DNA of 64,000 nt. Origin: WHTI01 sp963756365. Lineage in GTDB: Bacteria > Actinomycetota > CADDZG01 > WHSQ01. Where the stretch lies: contig CAVWNF010000003.1 in the NCBI GenBank assembly GCA_963756365.1, positions 620,001-684,000 on the forward strand, given 5' to 3'. Below are positions 7,465 through 16,500 of the stretch, one piece after another. The position numbers were made by a program, and so were the translations under genes. Below the pieces are notes generated by a model. The model made no database searches and was not told the origin of the DNA. It saw only the letters and a list, made by a program, of their open reading frames with translations. Every line of letters begins with the position of its first letter. Positions within the stretch are counted from its first letter, which is position 1.

Positions 7465-8791
7465 CGCTCGCCCTCCTGTGAGTGAGCGCCTTTCTTGGGT
7501 GCGACCGCCAACACCTTCGAGATCCGATTTCTGTCCTTCTCGACGACCTTGAACTCCCACCCGTCGTGGGTGACGTGCTCGCCGATATCCGGGATGCGAT
7601 CGAACAGTGACAGTAGGAATCCGGCAAGCGTGTCGTAGGGACCCTCCGGAAGCTCGAAGCCGCACGCTTCCTCGATCTCGCCCCCATGCAGCAGCCCGGA
7701 AAGAACGTGGATGCCCTCCGGCATGGGCTCCGTCATGTGCGCCGGGTGATCGATGTCGTGCTCGTCCTCGATCTCTCCGACGATCTCCTCGAGGATGTCC
7801 TCGATCGACACGAGTCCCGCAGTGCCCCCGTACTCGTCGAGGACGATGACGAGCTGTTTGCGCTCACGCCGCATCTCGATCAGGAGCGACTCGAGATCTT
7901 TGGATTCCGGCACCAAGAGCGGTTCCTGCAGGATGTCCATGATCGGGGTGCTCGTCGCGTGATCCGAGAGGGACGGCGAAAAGGTCCTTGATGTGGACGA
8001 GTCCGATGATGTCGTCGATGTCGTCGCCGAAGACCGGGAAGCGCGAATGCCCGGACGAGCGCGCCAGGTCCGCCATGTCTCCGAGCGTCGCCGCCTTCGG
8101 GAGGACGTTCATCGCCGTGCGCGGGATGAGGGCCTCGGCGGCGGTCTTCTCGCCGAAGTCGATCGACCGAGCCAACAGCGAGTACTCCTCGTCCTGCAAG
8201 GTGCCAGCTTCTCGGGAAGACCGGACCAGCAGGTCCAGTTCCTCGAGGGACCTCATGCCGGTGATCTCCTCGCGGGGCTCGATCCCGAAGAGCCTCACCG
8301 TCGCGTTGGCCGTGTTGTTTAGGAAGTTGATCAGCGGCGAGAACAGAACGTTGTTGAGTTTCAGAGCTGGAACGATCCGCCGGGCGACCCCAGGTGGGCG
8401 GGCGATGGCGAAGTTCTTCGGGACCAGTTCACCGAAGACCATCTGGCTGGCAGTGGCGATAGTGAGGGCGAGGCCGACCGAGATGCCGCGGCCGGTCCCT
8501 TCGGACAAGCCGACGGCGTCCGCCGCGCGGCTCCAGCACCTTGGCGATGGTGGGCTCCGCGATGAACCCGAGAAGGAGTGACGTGACCGTGATGCCGAGC
8601 TGGGCTCCGGAAAGTTGGAACGAAAGGTTCCGCACGGCGTCGAGGATGCTCTTCGCTCGCCGGTCGCCCTCATCGGCCTCTCGCTCGAGCGCTTCCCTGT
8701 TGATGGCGACCAGGGCGAACTCACCTGCTACGTAGAACGCGTTGGCGGCGATCAGGAGCGCTACCGCGAGTAGGCCCAAAGCGATGTCCAT
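7461..8791 (-). CDS. CNNM/CorC-family transporter, first of pair (two frameshifts)
   Basis: Paralogue of the next gene, 442 residues after repair. It starts MDIALGLLAVALL at 8791 and shows the DUF21 membrane domain, the CBS pair (GHSRFPVFGDDIDDIIGLVH; DEYGGTAGLVSIEDILEE) and a CorC_HlyC end. Two breaks divide it: one near 8524 and one at 7964-7965; removing one base from each doublet restores the frame. The start is 20 bases from the divergent glyS start, with GATAGT exactly 6 bases before the ATG, so the mRNA is probably leaderless. Tandem CNNM genes usually act on divalent cations. Confidence 0.85.
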
Positions 8792-8811
8792 GTGCCGACT
8801 ATCATGCCCGA
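8792..8811. promoter_or_regulatory. Bidirectional leaderless promoter, CNNM / glyS
   Basis: The whole intergenic gap is 20 bases. On the + strand TATCAT (8800-8805) is 6 bases before the glyS ATG; on the minus strand GATAGT (complement of 8798-8803) is 6 bases before the CNNM ATG. The two -10 boxes overlap in a near-palindrome, so one site could drive both leaderless transcripts, with -35 regions inside the opposite coding sequences. Confidence 0.55.
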
Positions 8812-10143
8812 ATGACCCAGACTTCTTTAGAAACCATCGTGAACCTGTGTAAACGGCGTGGGATCGTGTTCCCGTCGAGCGAGATCTACGGGGGGCTCCG
8901 CTCCGCATGGGACTGGGGACCTCTTGGGGTCGAGCTCAAGAGGAACGTGAAGAACGCATGGTGGCGCTCGATGGTCCATCTCCGCGGAGATGTCGTGGGG
9001 CTCGAGTCGTCGATCCTCATGTCGCCCAAGGTCTGGGAGGCATCGGGCCACGTCGCCACGTTCACGGATCCGCTGGTCGAGTGCACCCATTGCCACCACC
9101 GCTTCCGCGGCAGACCACGTCGATCTCGCCAAGAACTGTCCCGATTGCGGCAACAAGCCAGCGTGGACCGAGCCACGGAACTTCAACCTGATGTTCAAGA
9201 CCCACATGGGCCCGGTCGAGGATTCGTCCAACGCGGCATACCTGCGCCCCGAGACAGCCCAGGGGATGTTCGTTGATTTCGCGACCGTGCAGACGACCTC
9301 ACGCAAGAAGATCCCCTTCGGGATCGCCCAGCAGGGGAAGTCCTTCCGCAACGAGATCACCCCAGGGAACTTCGTGTTCAGGACCCGTGAGTTCGAGCAG
9401 ATGGAGATGGAGTTCTTCGTCGAGCCCGGCACCGACGACAAGTGGCACGAGTACTGGCTCAAGGAACGCATGGATTGGTTCCTCGACCTCGGCATGACCG
9501 AGTCAGAAGATCAGGCTCCGGGAACACGAGAAGGATGAGCTGAGCCACTACGCGAAGGGCACCTACGACATCGAGTACGACTTCCCTGGCATGGGGTGGT
9601 CCGAACTCGAAGGGATCGCCAACCGAACGGACTTCGACCTCAAGGCCCATTCGTCTCACTCGGGTCAGGACCTCTCTTACTTCGACCAGGAGAAGGACGA
9701 GCGCTACGTGCCCTACGTGATCGAGCCTGCCCTCGGGGTCGAGCGCTGCACGCTCGCTTTCTTGATCGATTCGTTCAAGGAGGAGGAGGCTCCCACCGCC
9801 AGCGGGAAGGTCGAGAAGCGAACCGTTCTGGCCCTCGACCACCGTCTCGCTCCCACCAAGGTTGCAATCCTGCCGCTGTCGAAGAACGCAGACCTCACGC
9901 CCGTCGCCGAGAAGGTCGCCGACGACATCAGGAAGCAACTACGTCACCGACTTCGACGTGACGGGTTCGATCGGTAAGCGCTACCGGCGCCAGGATGAAG
10001 TCGGAACCCCTTATTGCGTGACGGTTGACTTCGATACGCTCGAGGACCAGCAGGTCACGGTAAGAGAGCGGGACTCGATGACCCAGGAACGCATCCCTCT
10101 GGAGGGCCTGGTGGACTACTTAGGGAAGAGACTGACTCGATGA
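8812..10143 (+). CDS. glyS: Glycyl-tRNA synthetase, single-chain type (three frameshifts)
   Basis: Class II synthetase (eukaryote-like homodimer) that charges tRNA-Gly. After removing one base at 9109-9110, 9507-9508 and 9937-9938 it reads as 442 residues, normal for actinobacterial GlyRS. Seen: IVFPSSEIYGGLRSAWDWGP at the N terminus, the zinc-type CTHC and CPDC pairs, motif 2 FRNEITPGNFVFRTREFEQM, LEGIANRTDFDL, YVIEPALGVERC (motif 3) and a normal C-terminal anticodon-binding domain ending in VRERDSMTQ. An essential gene with three breaks and otherwise perfect conservation argues for sequence errors. The stop overlaps the ppdK start (ATGA). Confidence 0.9.
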
Positions 10144-12848
10144 CCAAGTGGGTCTATGACTTCGCCGAGGGCGATGCGACCCAGAAGAACCTTCTCGGAG
10201 GCAAGGGCGCCAACCTTGCCGAGATGACCAACATCGGCCTCCCCGTGCCCCCCGGCTTCACTATCACCTGTGATGCGTGCAATGCCTATCGGGAAGTCGG
10301 CGGGTTCCCCGACGGTCTCCTCGACGAGGTAGCCGACCACCGCAAGAACCTTGAGGAAACGATGGGTCTCCAGATCGGTGACCCCAACGATCCGCTGTTG
10401 GTGTCGGTTAGGTCCGGCGCGCCGTTCTCGATGCCGGGGATGATGGACACCGTCCTCAACCTCGGACTCAACGACGAATCGGTCGAGGGCCTGGTCCAGC
10501 AGACCGGAGACGAACGATTCTCGTGGGATTCCTACCGGCGCCTGATCCAGATGTTCGGCAAGACGGTGATGGGGATCGATGGTGACCTCTTCGAGCAGGC
10601 CCTGGAGGCAGCCAAGGAGAAGAAGGGCGTCACGAACGACGTCGACCTCGACGTCAAGGATCTCAGGAAGCTCGTCGCTACCTTCAAGACGATCGTGAAG
10701 AAGGAGTCTGGCTCAGAGTTCCCAGAGGACCCCACCGAACAACTGCACGCTGCGATAGAGGCGGTGTTCGGTTCGTGGGACAACAAGCGAGCCCAGGACT
10801 ACCGCCGTCGCAACAAGATCGACGACTCACTGGGAACGGCGGTAAACGTCCAGACGATGGTGTTCGGCAACAAGGGCGATGACTCGGGCACGGGCGTCGC
10901 GTTCACTCGGAACCCTGCGACCGGCGAGAGGCAGCCGTACGGCGATTACCTGCCGAATGCACAGGGCGAAGATGTGGTCGCCGGGATCAGGAACACGCTC
11001 AAGTTGGAGGACATGGACGAGGTCCAGCCCCACGCGTGGAAAGAGCTCCAGAGGCACATGGAGACCCTCGAGAAGCATTTCAAGGACATGTGCGACATCG
11101 AGTTCACCGTTGAGCAGGGGAAGTTGTGGCTGCTCCAAACGAGGGTCGGTAAGAGAACGTCGAGGGCCGAGTGGGAGATCGCCCGCGACATGACGACAGA
11201 GAAGCTCATCGATGACGTCGTCGCTGTCCGCGACCGATTGACGTCTGACAAACTCGACGAACTCTTCAAACCCATCATCGAGTCCAAGGCGAAGTCGAGC
11301 GCGTCTCCGATCGCTCGTGGTCTCAACGCTTCGCCCGGCGCGGCCGTTGGCCAGGCCGTATTCAGTGCCGATGATGCTGCGGCGTGGGCCGACAAGGGCC
11401 GCAAGGTGATCCTCGTAAGACGCGAAACCAACCCGGACGACTACCACGGGATGGTTGCCGCCCAAGGGATCCTGACCTCGGCAGGAGGAACCAATTCGCA
11501 TGCGGCGGTCGTCGCTCGCGGCGAAGGGATCCCGGCCGTCTGTGGTGCGGACAGCATCTCTGTCGATGCCGGCGGCAAGACATTCTCGATCGGCAAGTTG
11601 AGTGTCTCCGAGGGTGATTTCATCACCATCGACGGCACCGACGGAACCGTCTACGCCGACGAGTTGCCCACCGAGCCATCGGTCCTCGACGCGGCGATCC
11701 AGGGACGGAAGAAGGCTCAGTCCACCGGCCTTTGGAACTCGTTCGATCGATTCATGAAGGTTGCCGACGAGCACCGGAGCCTCCGTGTCAGGGCAAACGC
11801 CGACACTCCGGAGCAGGCCAAGAACGCGCGGCTTCGTGGGGCAGAAGGGATCGGGCTCTGCCGCACCGAGCACATGTTCATGGGCGAGGAGCGCATCGAG
11901 GCCGTCAGGGAGATGATCCTGGCCCAGGACGAGGAGGGAGAGACAGCTGCCTACAAGGTGCTCCTTCCCCTGCAACGCAGGGACTTCGAGGGCATCTTCA
12001 AGGCGATGGACGGATTCCCTGTCACCGTTCGTCTGCTGGACCCCCCGCTTCACGAGTTCCTGCCTAACCAGGTCGGACTAGAGGTTGAGATCGCCCTAGC
12101 CGAAGCGGGCGCCAAGAAGATGGGCAAGAAAAAGCTCGCCGAACGCAAGGCACTACTTGGCAAGGTCCGCGACATGGCCGAGGACAACCCGATGCTCGGA
12201 CTCCGTGGCGTTCGGCTTGGGATCATCAAACCGGGCCTCTATGCGATGCAGGTGAGGGCGATAGCGGAAGCCGCCGTCAAGCTCAAGAAGAAGGGCCTGG
12301 ATCCCCGACCCGAGATCATGATCCCGCTGGTCGCCACCGGCGAGGAACTCCGGCTCATGCGCGCTGAGCTCGAACCCGTTGCCAGGCAGATCGTTGAGGA
12401 TGCGGGGATCGAGCTCGACATCCCGTTCGGGACGATGATCGAACTGCCTCGGGCCGCTCTCTGTGCCGCCGAGATCGCAGAACAAGCTGACTTCTTCTCC
12501 TTCGGGACCAATGACCTCACGCAGACGACCTACGGATTCTCGCGAGACGACATCGGCAAGTTCCTCTCGATGTACGAGGAGCTGAAGCTGGTCGCCTGGA
12601 ACCCCTTCGTATCTATCGATGAGTCGGGTGTCGGACGCTTGATGACCATCGCCGCTGAAGAGGGCAAGGCCGCTAATCCCGACCTCCACCTCGGCATCTG
12701 CGGGGAACACGGAGGAGACCCAGCCTCGATCGCATTCTGCAACGCTCTAGGCCTCGATTACGTCTCCTGCTCTCCCTTCCGGGTGCCCACCGCCCGCCTG
12801 GCAGCAGCCCAAGCTGTCCTCGGCGCGGCCACCAGCAGCTCGAAGTAG
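10140..12848 (+). CDS. ppdK: Pyruvate, phosphate dikinase
   Basis: Interconverts pyruvate + ATP + Pi and phosphoenolpyruvate + AMP + PPi, linking glycolysis and gluconeogenesis. The 902-residue protein has the N-terminal ATP-grasp part (KNLLGGKGANLAEM, VSVRSGAPFSMPGMMDTVLN), the swivelling phosphohistidine domain (GGTNSHAAVVARGEGIPAVC) and the C-terminal PEP/pyruvate barrel (GIGLCRTEHMF, GEHGGDP). Full length and unbroken. It is coupled to glyS by ATGA, an unusual pairing of metabolism with tRNA charging. Confidence 0.96.
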   Translation: MTKWVYDFAEGDATQKNLLGGKGANLAEMTNIGLPVPPGFTITCDACNAYREVGGFPDGLLDEVADHRKNLEETMGLQIGDPNDPLLVSVRSGAPFSMPGMMDTVLNLGLNDESVEGLVQQTGDERFSWDSYRRLIQMFGKTVMGIDGDLFEQALEAAKEKKGVTNDVDLDVKDLRKLVATFKTIVKKESGSEFPEDPTEQLHAAIEAVFGSWDNKRAQDYRRRNKIDDSLGTAVNVQTMVFGNKGDDSGTGVAFTRNPATGERQPYGDYLPNAQGEDVVAGIRNTLKLEDMDEVQPHAWKELQRHMETLEKHFKDMCDIEFTVEQGKLWLLQTRVGKRTSRAEWEIARDMTTEKLIDDVVAVRDRLTSDKLDELFKPIIESKAKSSASPIARGLNASPGAAVGQAVFSADDAAAWADKGRKVILVRRETNPDDYHGMVAAQGILTSAGGTNSHAAVVARGEGIPAVCGADSISVDAGGKTFSIGKLSVSEGDFITIDGTDGTVYADELPTEPSVLDAAIQGRKKAQSTGLWNSFDRFMKVADEHRSLRVRANADTPEQAKNARLRGAEGIGLCRTEHMFMGEERIEAVREMILAQDEEGETAAYKVLLPLQRRDFEGIFKAMDGFPVTVRLLDPPLHEFLPNQVGLEVEIALAEAGAKKMGKKKLAERKALLGKVRDMAEDNPMLGLRGVRLGIIKPGLYAMQVRAIAEAAVKLKKKGLDPRPEIMIPLVATGEELRLMRAELEPVARQIVEDAGIELDIPFGTMIELPRAALCAAEIAEQADFFSFGTNDLTQTTYGFSRDDIGKFLSMYEELKLVAWNPFVSIDESGVGRLMTIAAEEGKAANPDLHLGICGEHGGDPASIAFCNALGLDYVSCSPFRVPTARLAAAQAVLGAATSSSK

Positions 12849-12852
12849 CCCG

Positions 12853-13371
12853 ATGCCGGTCCCGATGGTCCTCCTCACCGGAACCATCGGTGCGGGCAAG
12901 ACCTGGGTAGCCGAGGCGGTCGCAGACCTCCTCATCGAGAGGGCCGTCGGACACGCCCTGGTCGATCTGGACTGGCTTGGCAACGTCTCCCCGCCACCTG
13001 ATCCCACCGATCCCCACAACATGAAGGTTCAGATCGACGCGTTCTCGAGGGCTCTGCAGAGCTTCCTTGACGCGGGGGTGGAGAGGTTCGTTCTTACCGC
13101 GACGCTGGAGTCCCGGGGGCAACGTGACCTGTTCGTTGATCTCGTCCGTCCCACTGAGCTCCTTGTCGTACTGGTCTCCGCTTCCCCAGAAGTGGTCCAT
13201 GACCGAATCCGTCGCCGTGAGAACAGCGAGCGGCTCCTCGCTGACTTCCTAGCACGCACCGACGCACTCGCCGGAACCATCGAGAGCGCAGGATTTCATG
13301 ACCTCGTCGTGAGGAACGACCCTGGGGCGCCCGACCCCGCGACCGAGATCACTCGTTACTTGGGCTGGTAG
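12853..13371 (+). CDS. Small P-loop NTPase/kinase of unknown substrate
   Basis: 172 residues with an N-terminal Walker A, GTIGAGKT (about residues 10-17), followed by a DLDW segment and an Arg-rich lid-like region near VVHDRIRRRENSERL, which resembles small-molecule kinases of the AAA_33/shikimate-kinase type. It starts 4 bases after the ppdK stop, so it is probably cotranscribed with glyS-ppdK. The phosphate acceptor cannot be read from the sequence; an adenylate- or gluconate-kinase-like role is possible. Confidence 0.65.
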   Translation: MPVPMVLLTGTIGAGKTWVAEAVADLLIERAVGHALVDLDWLGNVSPPPDPTDPHNMKVQIDAFSRALQSFLDAGVERFVLTATLESRGQRDLFVDLVRPTELLVVLVSASPEVVHDRIRRRENSERLLADFLARTDALAGTIESAGFHDLVVRNDPGAPDPATEITRYLGW

Positions 13372-13394
13372 TTCGGCGCCCTATCACCCACTGT

Positions 13395-13584
13395 TCCGGA
13401 ACCCCGTGGTAAGTGCGGTCGCGGTGGTAAGTGTGGTCGCGCCGTGGCCCAAGATCGGCTCAACCGTGGGCTTTCTAGTGCGGTAAGTGTGGTCGCGCAG
13501 TTTCCAGTATCTGGGCACCGCGACCACCGCGACCACCGCGACCACCGCGACCACCGCGACCACCGCGACCACCGATTCCGGGAG
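13395..13584. repeat. Palindromic nonamer-repeat element, copy 1
   Basis: The right half holds six perfect tandem copies of CACCGCGAC (13516-13569). The left half carries three copies of a GGTAAGTGYGGTCGCG motif (about 13407-13424, 13424-13441 and 13482-13497), i.e. the reverse complement of the nonamer with a TAAG variant. The outer ends also match in inverted orientation: TCCGGAACCCCGTGGT on the left, ACCACCGATTCCGGGA on the right. It fills most of the 287-base gap between the kinase and dgt genes. A second copy lies at 35292-35416. Confidence 0.75.
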
Positions 13585-13646
13585 AGGTCATGGGGCGGGC
13601 AACCACAGGACCCGCGCCCCGCGGACCGTCCGTCTCACCCGGGTGC

Positions 13647-13652
13647 TAGCGT
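13647..13652 (+). promoter_or_regulatory. -10 box for leaderless dgt transcript
   Basis: TAGCGT lies exactly 6 bases before the dgt ATG and no ribosome binding site is present. It comes about 60 bases after the palindromic repeat element. Confidence 0.4.
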
Positions 13653-13658
13653 CGGGCC

Positions 13659-14637
13659 ATGCCCGGGGAGGCCAGGGAACGGATCGAGGAGAACGAGCGG
13701 CTGACACTGTCGGCCCGAGCGACCCTGTCCGCGGCCACCAAGGGCCGTGAGCGTCAGGAGGCCGAGGACGATCTGCGCACCGCTTTCCAGCGTGATCGCG
13801 AACAGGATCATCCATTCGAAGGCATTCAGGCGGCTCGCCCACAAGACCCAGGTCTTCCTGGCCCCCGAGGGCGACCACTACCGGGTTCGACTTACCCACA
13901 CCCTCGAGGTCACCCAGGTCGCCCGGACGATCGCTCGATCGCTCGCTCTGAACGAAGACCTCGTAGAGGCGATCTGCCTGGGCCACGACCTCGGCCACAC
14001 GCCTTTCGGGCACATGGGCGAGGAGGTGGTTGCTGCCTTCCAGCCTGGGTTCCGGCACAACCTTCAATCGGTGCGGATCGTCGAGGTGCTTGAGGATCTG
14101 AATCTCACCTGGGAGGTGAGGGACGGGATCGCGAACCACACGTGGTCGATGCCGATGCCGTCCACGCTCGAGGGCCAGATCGCTCGCTATGCCGATCGGA
14201 TCGCGTACCTCAATCACGACATCGACGACGCGATCCGGGCGGGGATCCTCACCGAGGATGAACTTCCCGAGGCAACGAAGCGGGTGCTGGGACCCGGTCA
14301 CCGGGAACGGGTGGGCACGATGGTCGGTGACCTCGTGCGTGCGTCGACAGATGACATCGCGATGAGTCCTGAGGTCTTCGAAGCCATGGGCGAGACCCGG
14401 ACGTTCCTCTTCGAGACCGTCTACCTGGGCCGACTCACGGAGGAGGTCAAAGAACAGGTGGAGGCCATCCTGACCCGGCTCCTGGAACATTTCACCGAGG
14501 CCCCGCCGGAAGGGGCCGAAGGCGATCCTCGGGTCAGGGCCGTGGATTACGTGGCAGGGATGACCGACAGGTTCGCTATCCGCACCCACGGGGGCCTGCT
14601 TGGGGAGGCCGCGCTGGGTTCGGGGCTATTAGGATGA
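13659..14637 (+). CDS. dgt: dGTP triphosphohydrolase-like HD protein (one frameshift)
   Basis: HD-domain enzyme that removes triphosphate from dGTP or other dNTPs. The N-terminal part (ENERLTLSARATLSAATKGR, then LRTAFQRDR) and the HD core (IIHSKAFRRLAHKTQVF, RLTHTLEVTQVARTIARSL, LGHDLGHTPFGHMGE) are in different frames. Dropping one A of the pair 13801-13802 joins them into 325 residues with the expected DRIIHSKAF join. All metal-binding His/Asp of the HD site are present. It begins the dgt-dnaG-rpoD block typical of actinobacteria. Confidence 0.9.
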
Positions 14638-14679
14638 GCCACACTTCCCCCGAAGTGCGTCACTAGAAGTTAGAGGGCT

Positions 14680-16500
14680 ATGGCGAAGATCAACGACGAG
14701 GACATCGATCGACTTCGGGATTCCTCCGACATCGTCGAAGTCGTCTCGGCATATACGCAACTGAAGAAGTCCGGGGGAAGCACTTACAAGGGCCTCTGCA
14801 CGTTCCACTCGGACAAGACGCCGTCGATGAGTGTCGACCAGGGCAAAGGCTTGTTCTTCTGCTTCGGGTGCGGCGAGGGCGGCAACATCTATCACTTCAT
14901 CCAGAAGATGGAGAACCTTGAGTTCCCCGACGCGGTTGAGTGGCTCGCTCGCAAGACCGGCTTCCAATTGCGCTACGAAGAACAGCGCCCGGGGGATCGG
15001 GCAGCACGCGGACTGAAACAGAGGATCATCGCCGCCAACGAAGAGGCGACGTCTTACTTCCACAAGGCCCTGATGGAGTCTCCAGCGGCCTCGGAGGCCC
15101 GGCAATACCTGGCGTCCCGTGGTTTCGACCGTGACGTGGCGGCGAATTGGGAGCTTGGTTACGCACCCGGCCGTGACTCGCTGGCCAAGTACCTGATGGG
15201 GAAGGGATTCAGTCAGGACGAGCTTCTCGGCGCCGACCTTGTCAAGAAGAGTGACCGAGATGGAAGCATCTACGACTCCTTCAGACAGCGGATCGTGTTC
15301 CCTACGCGCAGCCACCAAGGCGATGTGCTCGGTTTCGGAGCGCGCAAGCTTCTTGAATCAGACACCGGACCGAAGTACCTGAACACTTCAGAAACGCGCG
15401 TGTTTCAGAAGTCCCGTGTGATGTACGGACTGTTGAAGGCGAAAGCGACCCTCGGTAAGGGCGCTTCAGCGATCGTCGTCGAGGGCTACACGGATGTGAT
15501 CGCGCTTCACGAGGCAGGTATCGACCAAGCGGTGGCGACGAACGGTGTGGCTCTGGGCGAATCGCATTTCGAACTACTAAAGAAGTTCACGCATCGTTTG
15601 GTCCTGATGTTCGATGCTGACACCGCTGGCAAGGGAGCGACGGAGCGAGGTTTCGATCTGCAACACAAACTCGGCCTCGAGGTTCTAGTCGCTCCACTTC
15701 CGGAAGGGTCAGATCCTGCCGATGTGGTGAAGAACCAGGGCGCCGACGCTCTGCGCAAGGTGGTGGATGACGCGTCTCCGCTGATGGAGTTCAAGCTCGA
15801 GCAAACGGTGGCCAAACTCCGATTGGACACGCCGGAGTCGCGCGGGCGGGCGGTCCACGAAGTGGTCCAAGTGCTAGGGTGGCACCCCGATCCGGTGGCT
15901 CGCCACGAGTACGCGTTCCTGGCAGCCAGGCTGATCGGTGTGGATTCGGATGCGGTGCAGCGGGCATTGGGCGAAGGGGGCTCTCGTGCTCCTCAAAGCG
16001 CCCACAACGGGGGAACTAGAGATGCACGGCGTGAGGAACGCTTTCCAGGCCACGTCAAGGTTGAGCGCGAGGCGCTTCAGTTGTTGATCACGCAAGCGCG
16101 CTCGACCGGACCTTGGCTCAAGGACATCGCGGCTGCCGACTTCACCGCGCCAGCGCGCCGAGAACTTTTCGAGGCGGGCAAGACTGCGCTCGACTCGGGT
16201 GCGTCCGACCTCTCGCCCGACATCGCCGCCAAACTGTCTCCCGACGCGTTTTCGCTCTACACCGAATTGACGGTCGGCGCGGACGAACACCCCATCGATG
16301 ACCTGAATGAACGTCTTCTGGAGGTGTTTGTACGCCTTAGGGTGTTCAGCCTAGAGCGGAACATCAAGGTAAGACGGGCAACCCTTCAGGAAGTGAACCC
16401 TGTTGTCGAAGCGGATAAGCATGACGAACTATTCACCGAACTCGTGGGACTCGAGGCTGCTCGACGCGACCTCCTTCGCCAATTGCAAGGTGCTGCATAG
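14680..16500 (+). CDS. dnaG: DNA primase DnaG
   Basis: Synthesises RNA primers for replication. 606 residues: N-terminal CHC2 zinc domain with C40, H43, C61 and C64 (GLCTFHSDKTPSM; FCFGCGEGGNIYHF), the central catalytic region and a TOPRIM domain (AIVVEGYTDVIALHEAG with catalytic Glu; LMFDADTAGKGA with the DxD metal site), then a helicase-binding C-terminal domain. Unbroken and of usual length. Its stop shares a base with the GTG of rpoD, so the primase and sigma factor are coupled, as in the classic macromolecular-synthesis operon. Confidence 0.97.
   Translation: MAKINDEDIDRLRDSSDIVEVVSAYTQLKKSGGSTYKGLCTFHSDKTPSMSVDQGKGLFFCFGCGEGGNIYHFIQKMENLEFPDAVEWLARKTGFQLRYEEQRPGDRAARGLKQRIIAANEEATSYFHKALMESPAASEARQYLASRGFDRDVAANWELGYAPGRDSLAKYLMGKGFSQDELLGADLVKKSDRDGSIYDSFRQRIVFPTRSHQGDVLGFGARKLLESDTGPKYLNTSETRVFQKSRVMYGLLKAKATLGKGASAIVVEGYTDVIALHEAGIDQAVATNGVALGESHFELLKKFTHRLVLMFDADTAGKGATERGFDLQHKLGLEVLVAPLPEGSDPADVVKNQGADALRKVVDDASPLMEFKLEQTVAKLRLDTPESRGRAVHEVVQVLGWHPDPVARHEYAFLAARLIGVDSDAVQRALGEGGSRAPQSAHNGGTRDARREERFPGHVKVEREALQLLITQARSTGPWLKDIAAADFTAPARRELFEAGKTALDSGASDLSPDIAAKLSPDAFSLYTELTVGADEHPIDDLNERLLEVFVRLRVFSLERNIKVRRATLQEVNPVVEADKHDELFTELVGLEAARRDLLRQLQGAA

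Noticed and set aside
8812..10143. Programmed +1 frameshifting in glyS
   Set aside because: The three sites share no slippery motif or stop codon, and the same one-base excess occurs in many unrelated genes, so sequence error is more likely.
13516..13569. Short regular repeats that might be a CRISPR array
   Set aside because: The unit is 9 bp and directly tandem, with no spacers and no cas genes nearby.
13384..13572. Open frames with Val-Val-Ala or Asp-His-Arg repeats over both palindromic elements
   Set aside because: They are a by-product of the 9-nt repeat length; no ribosome binding site and no match outside the repeat.
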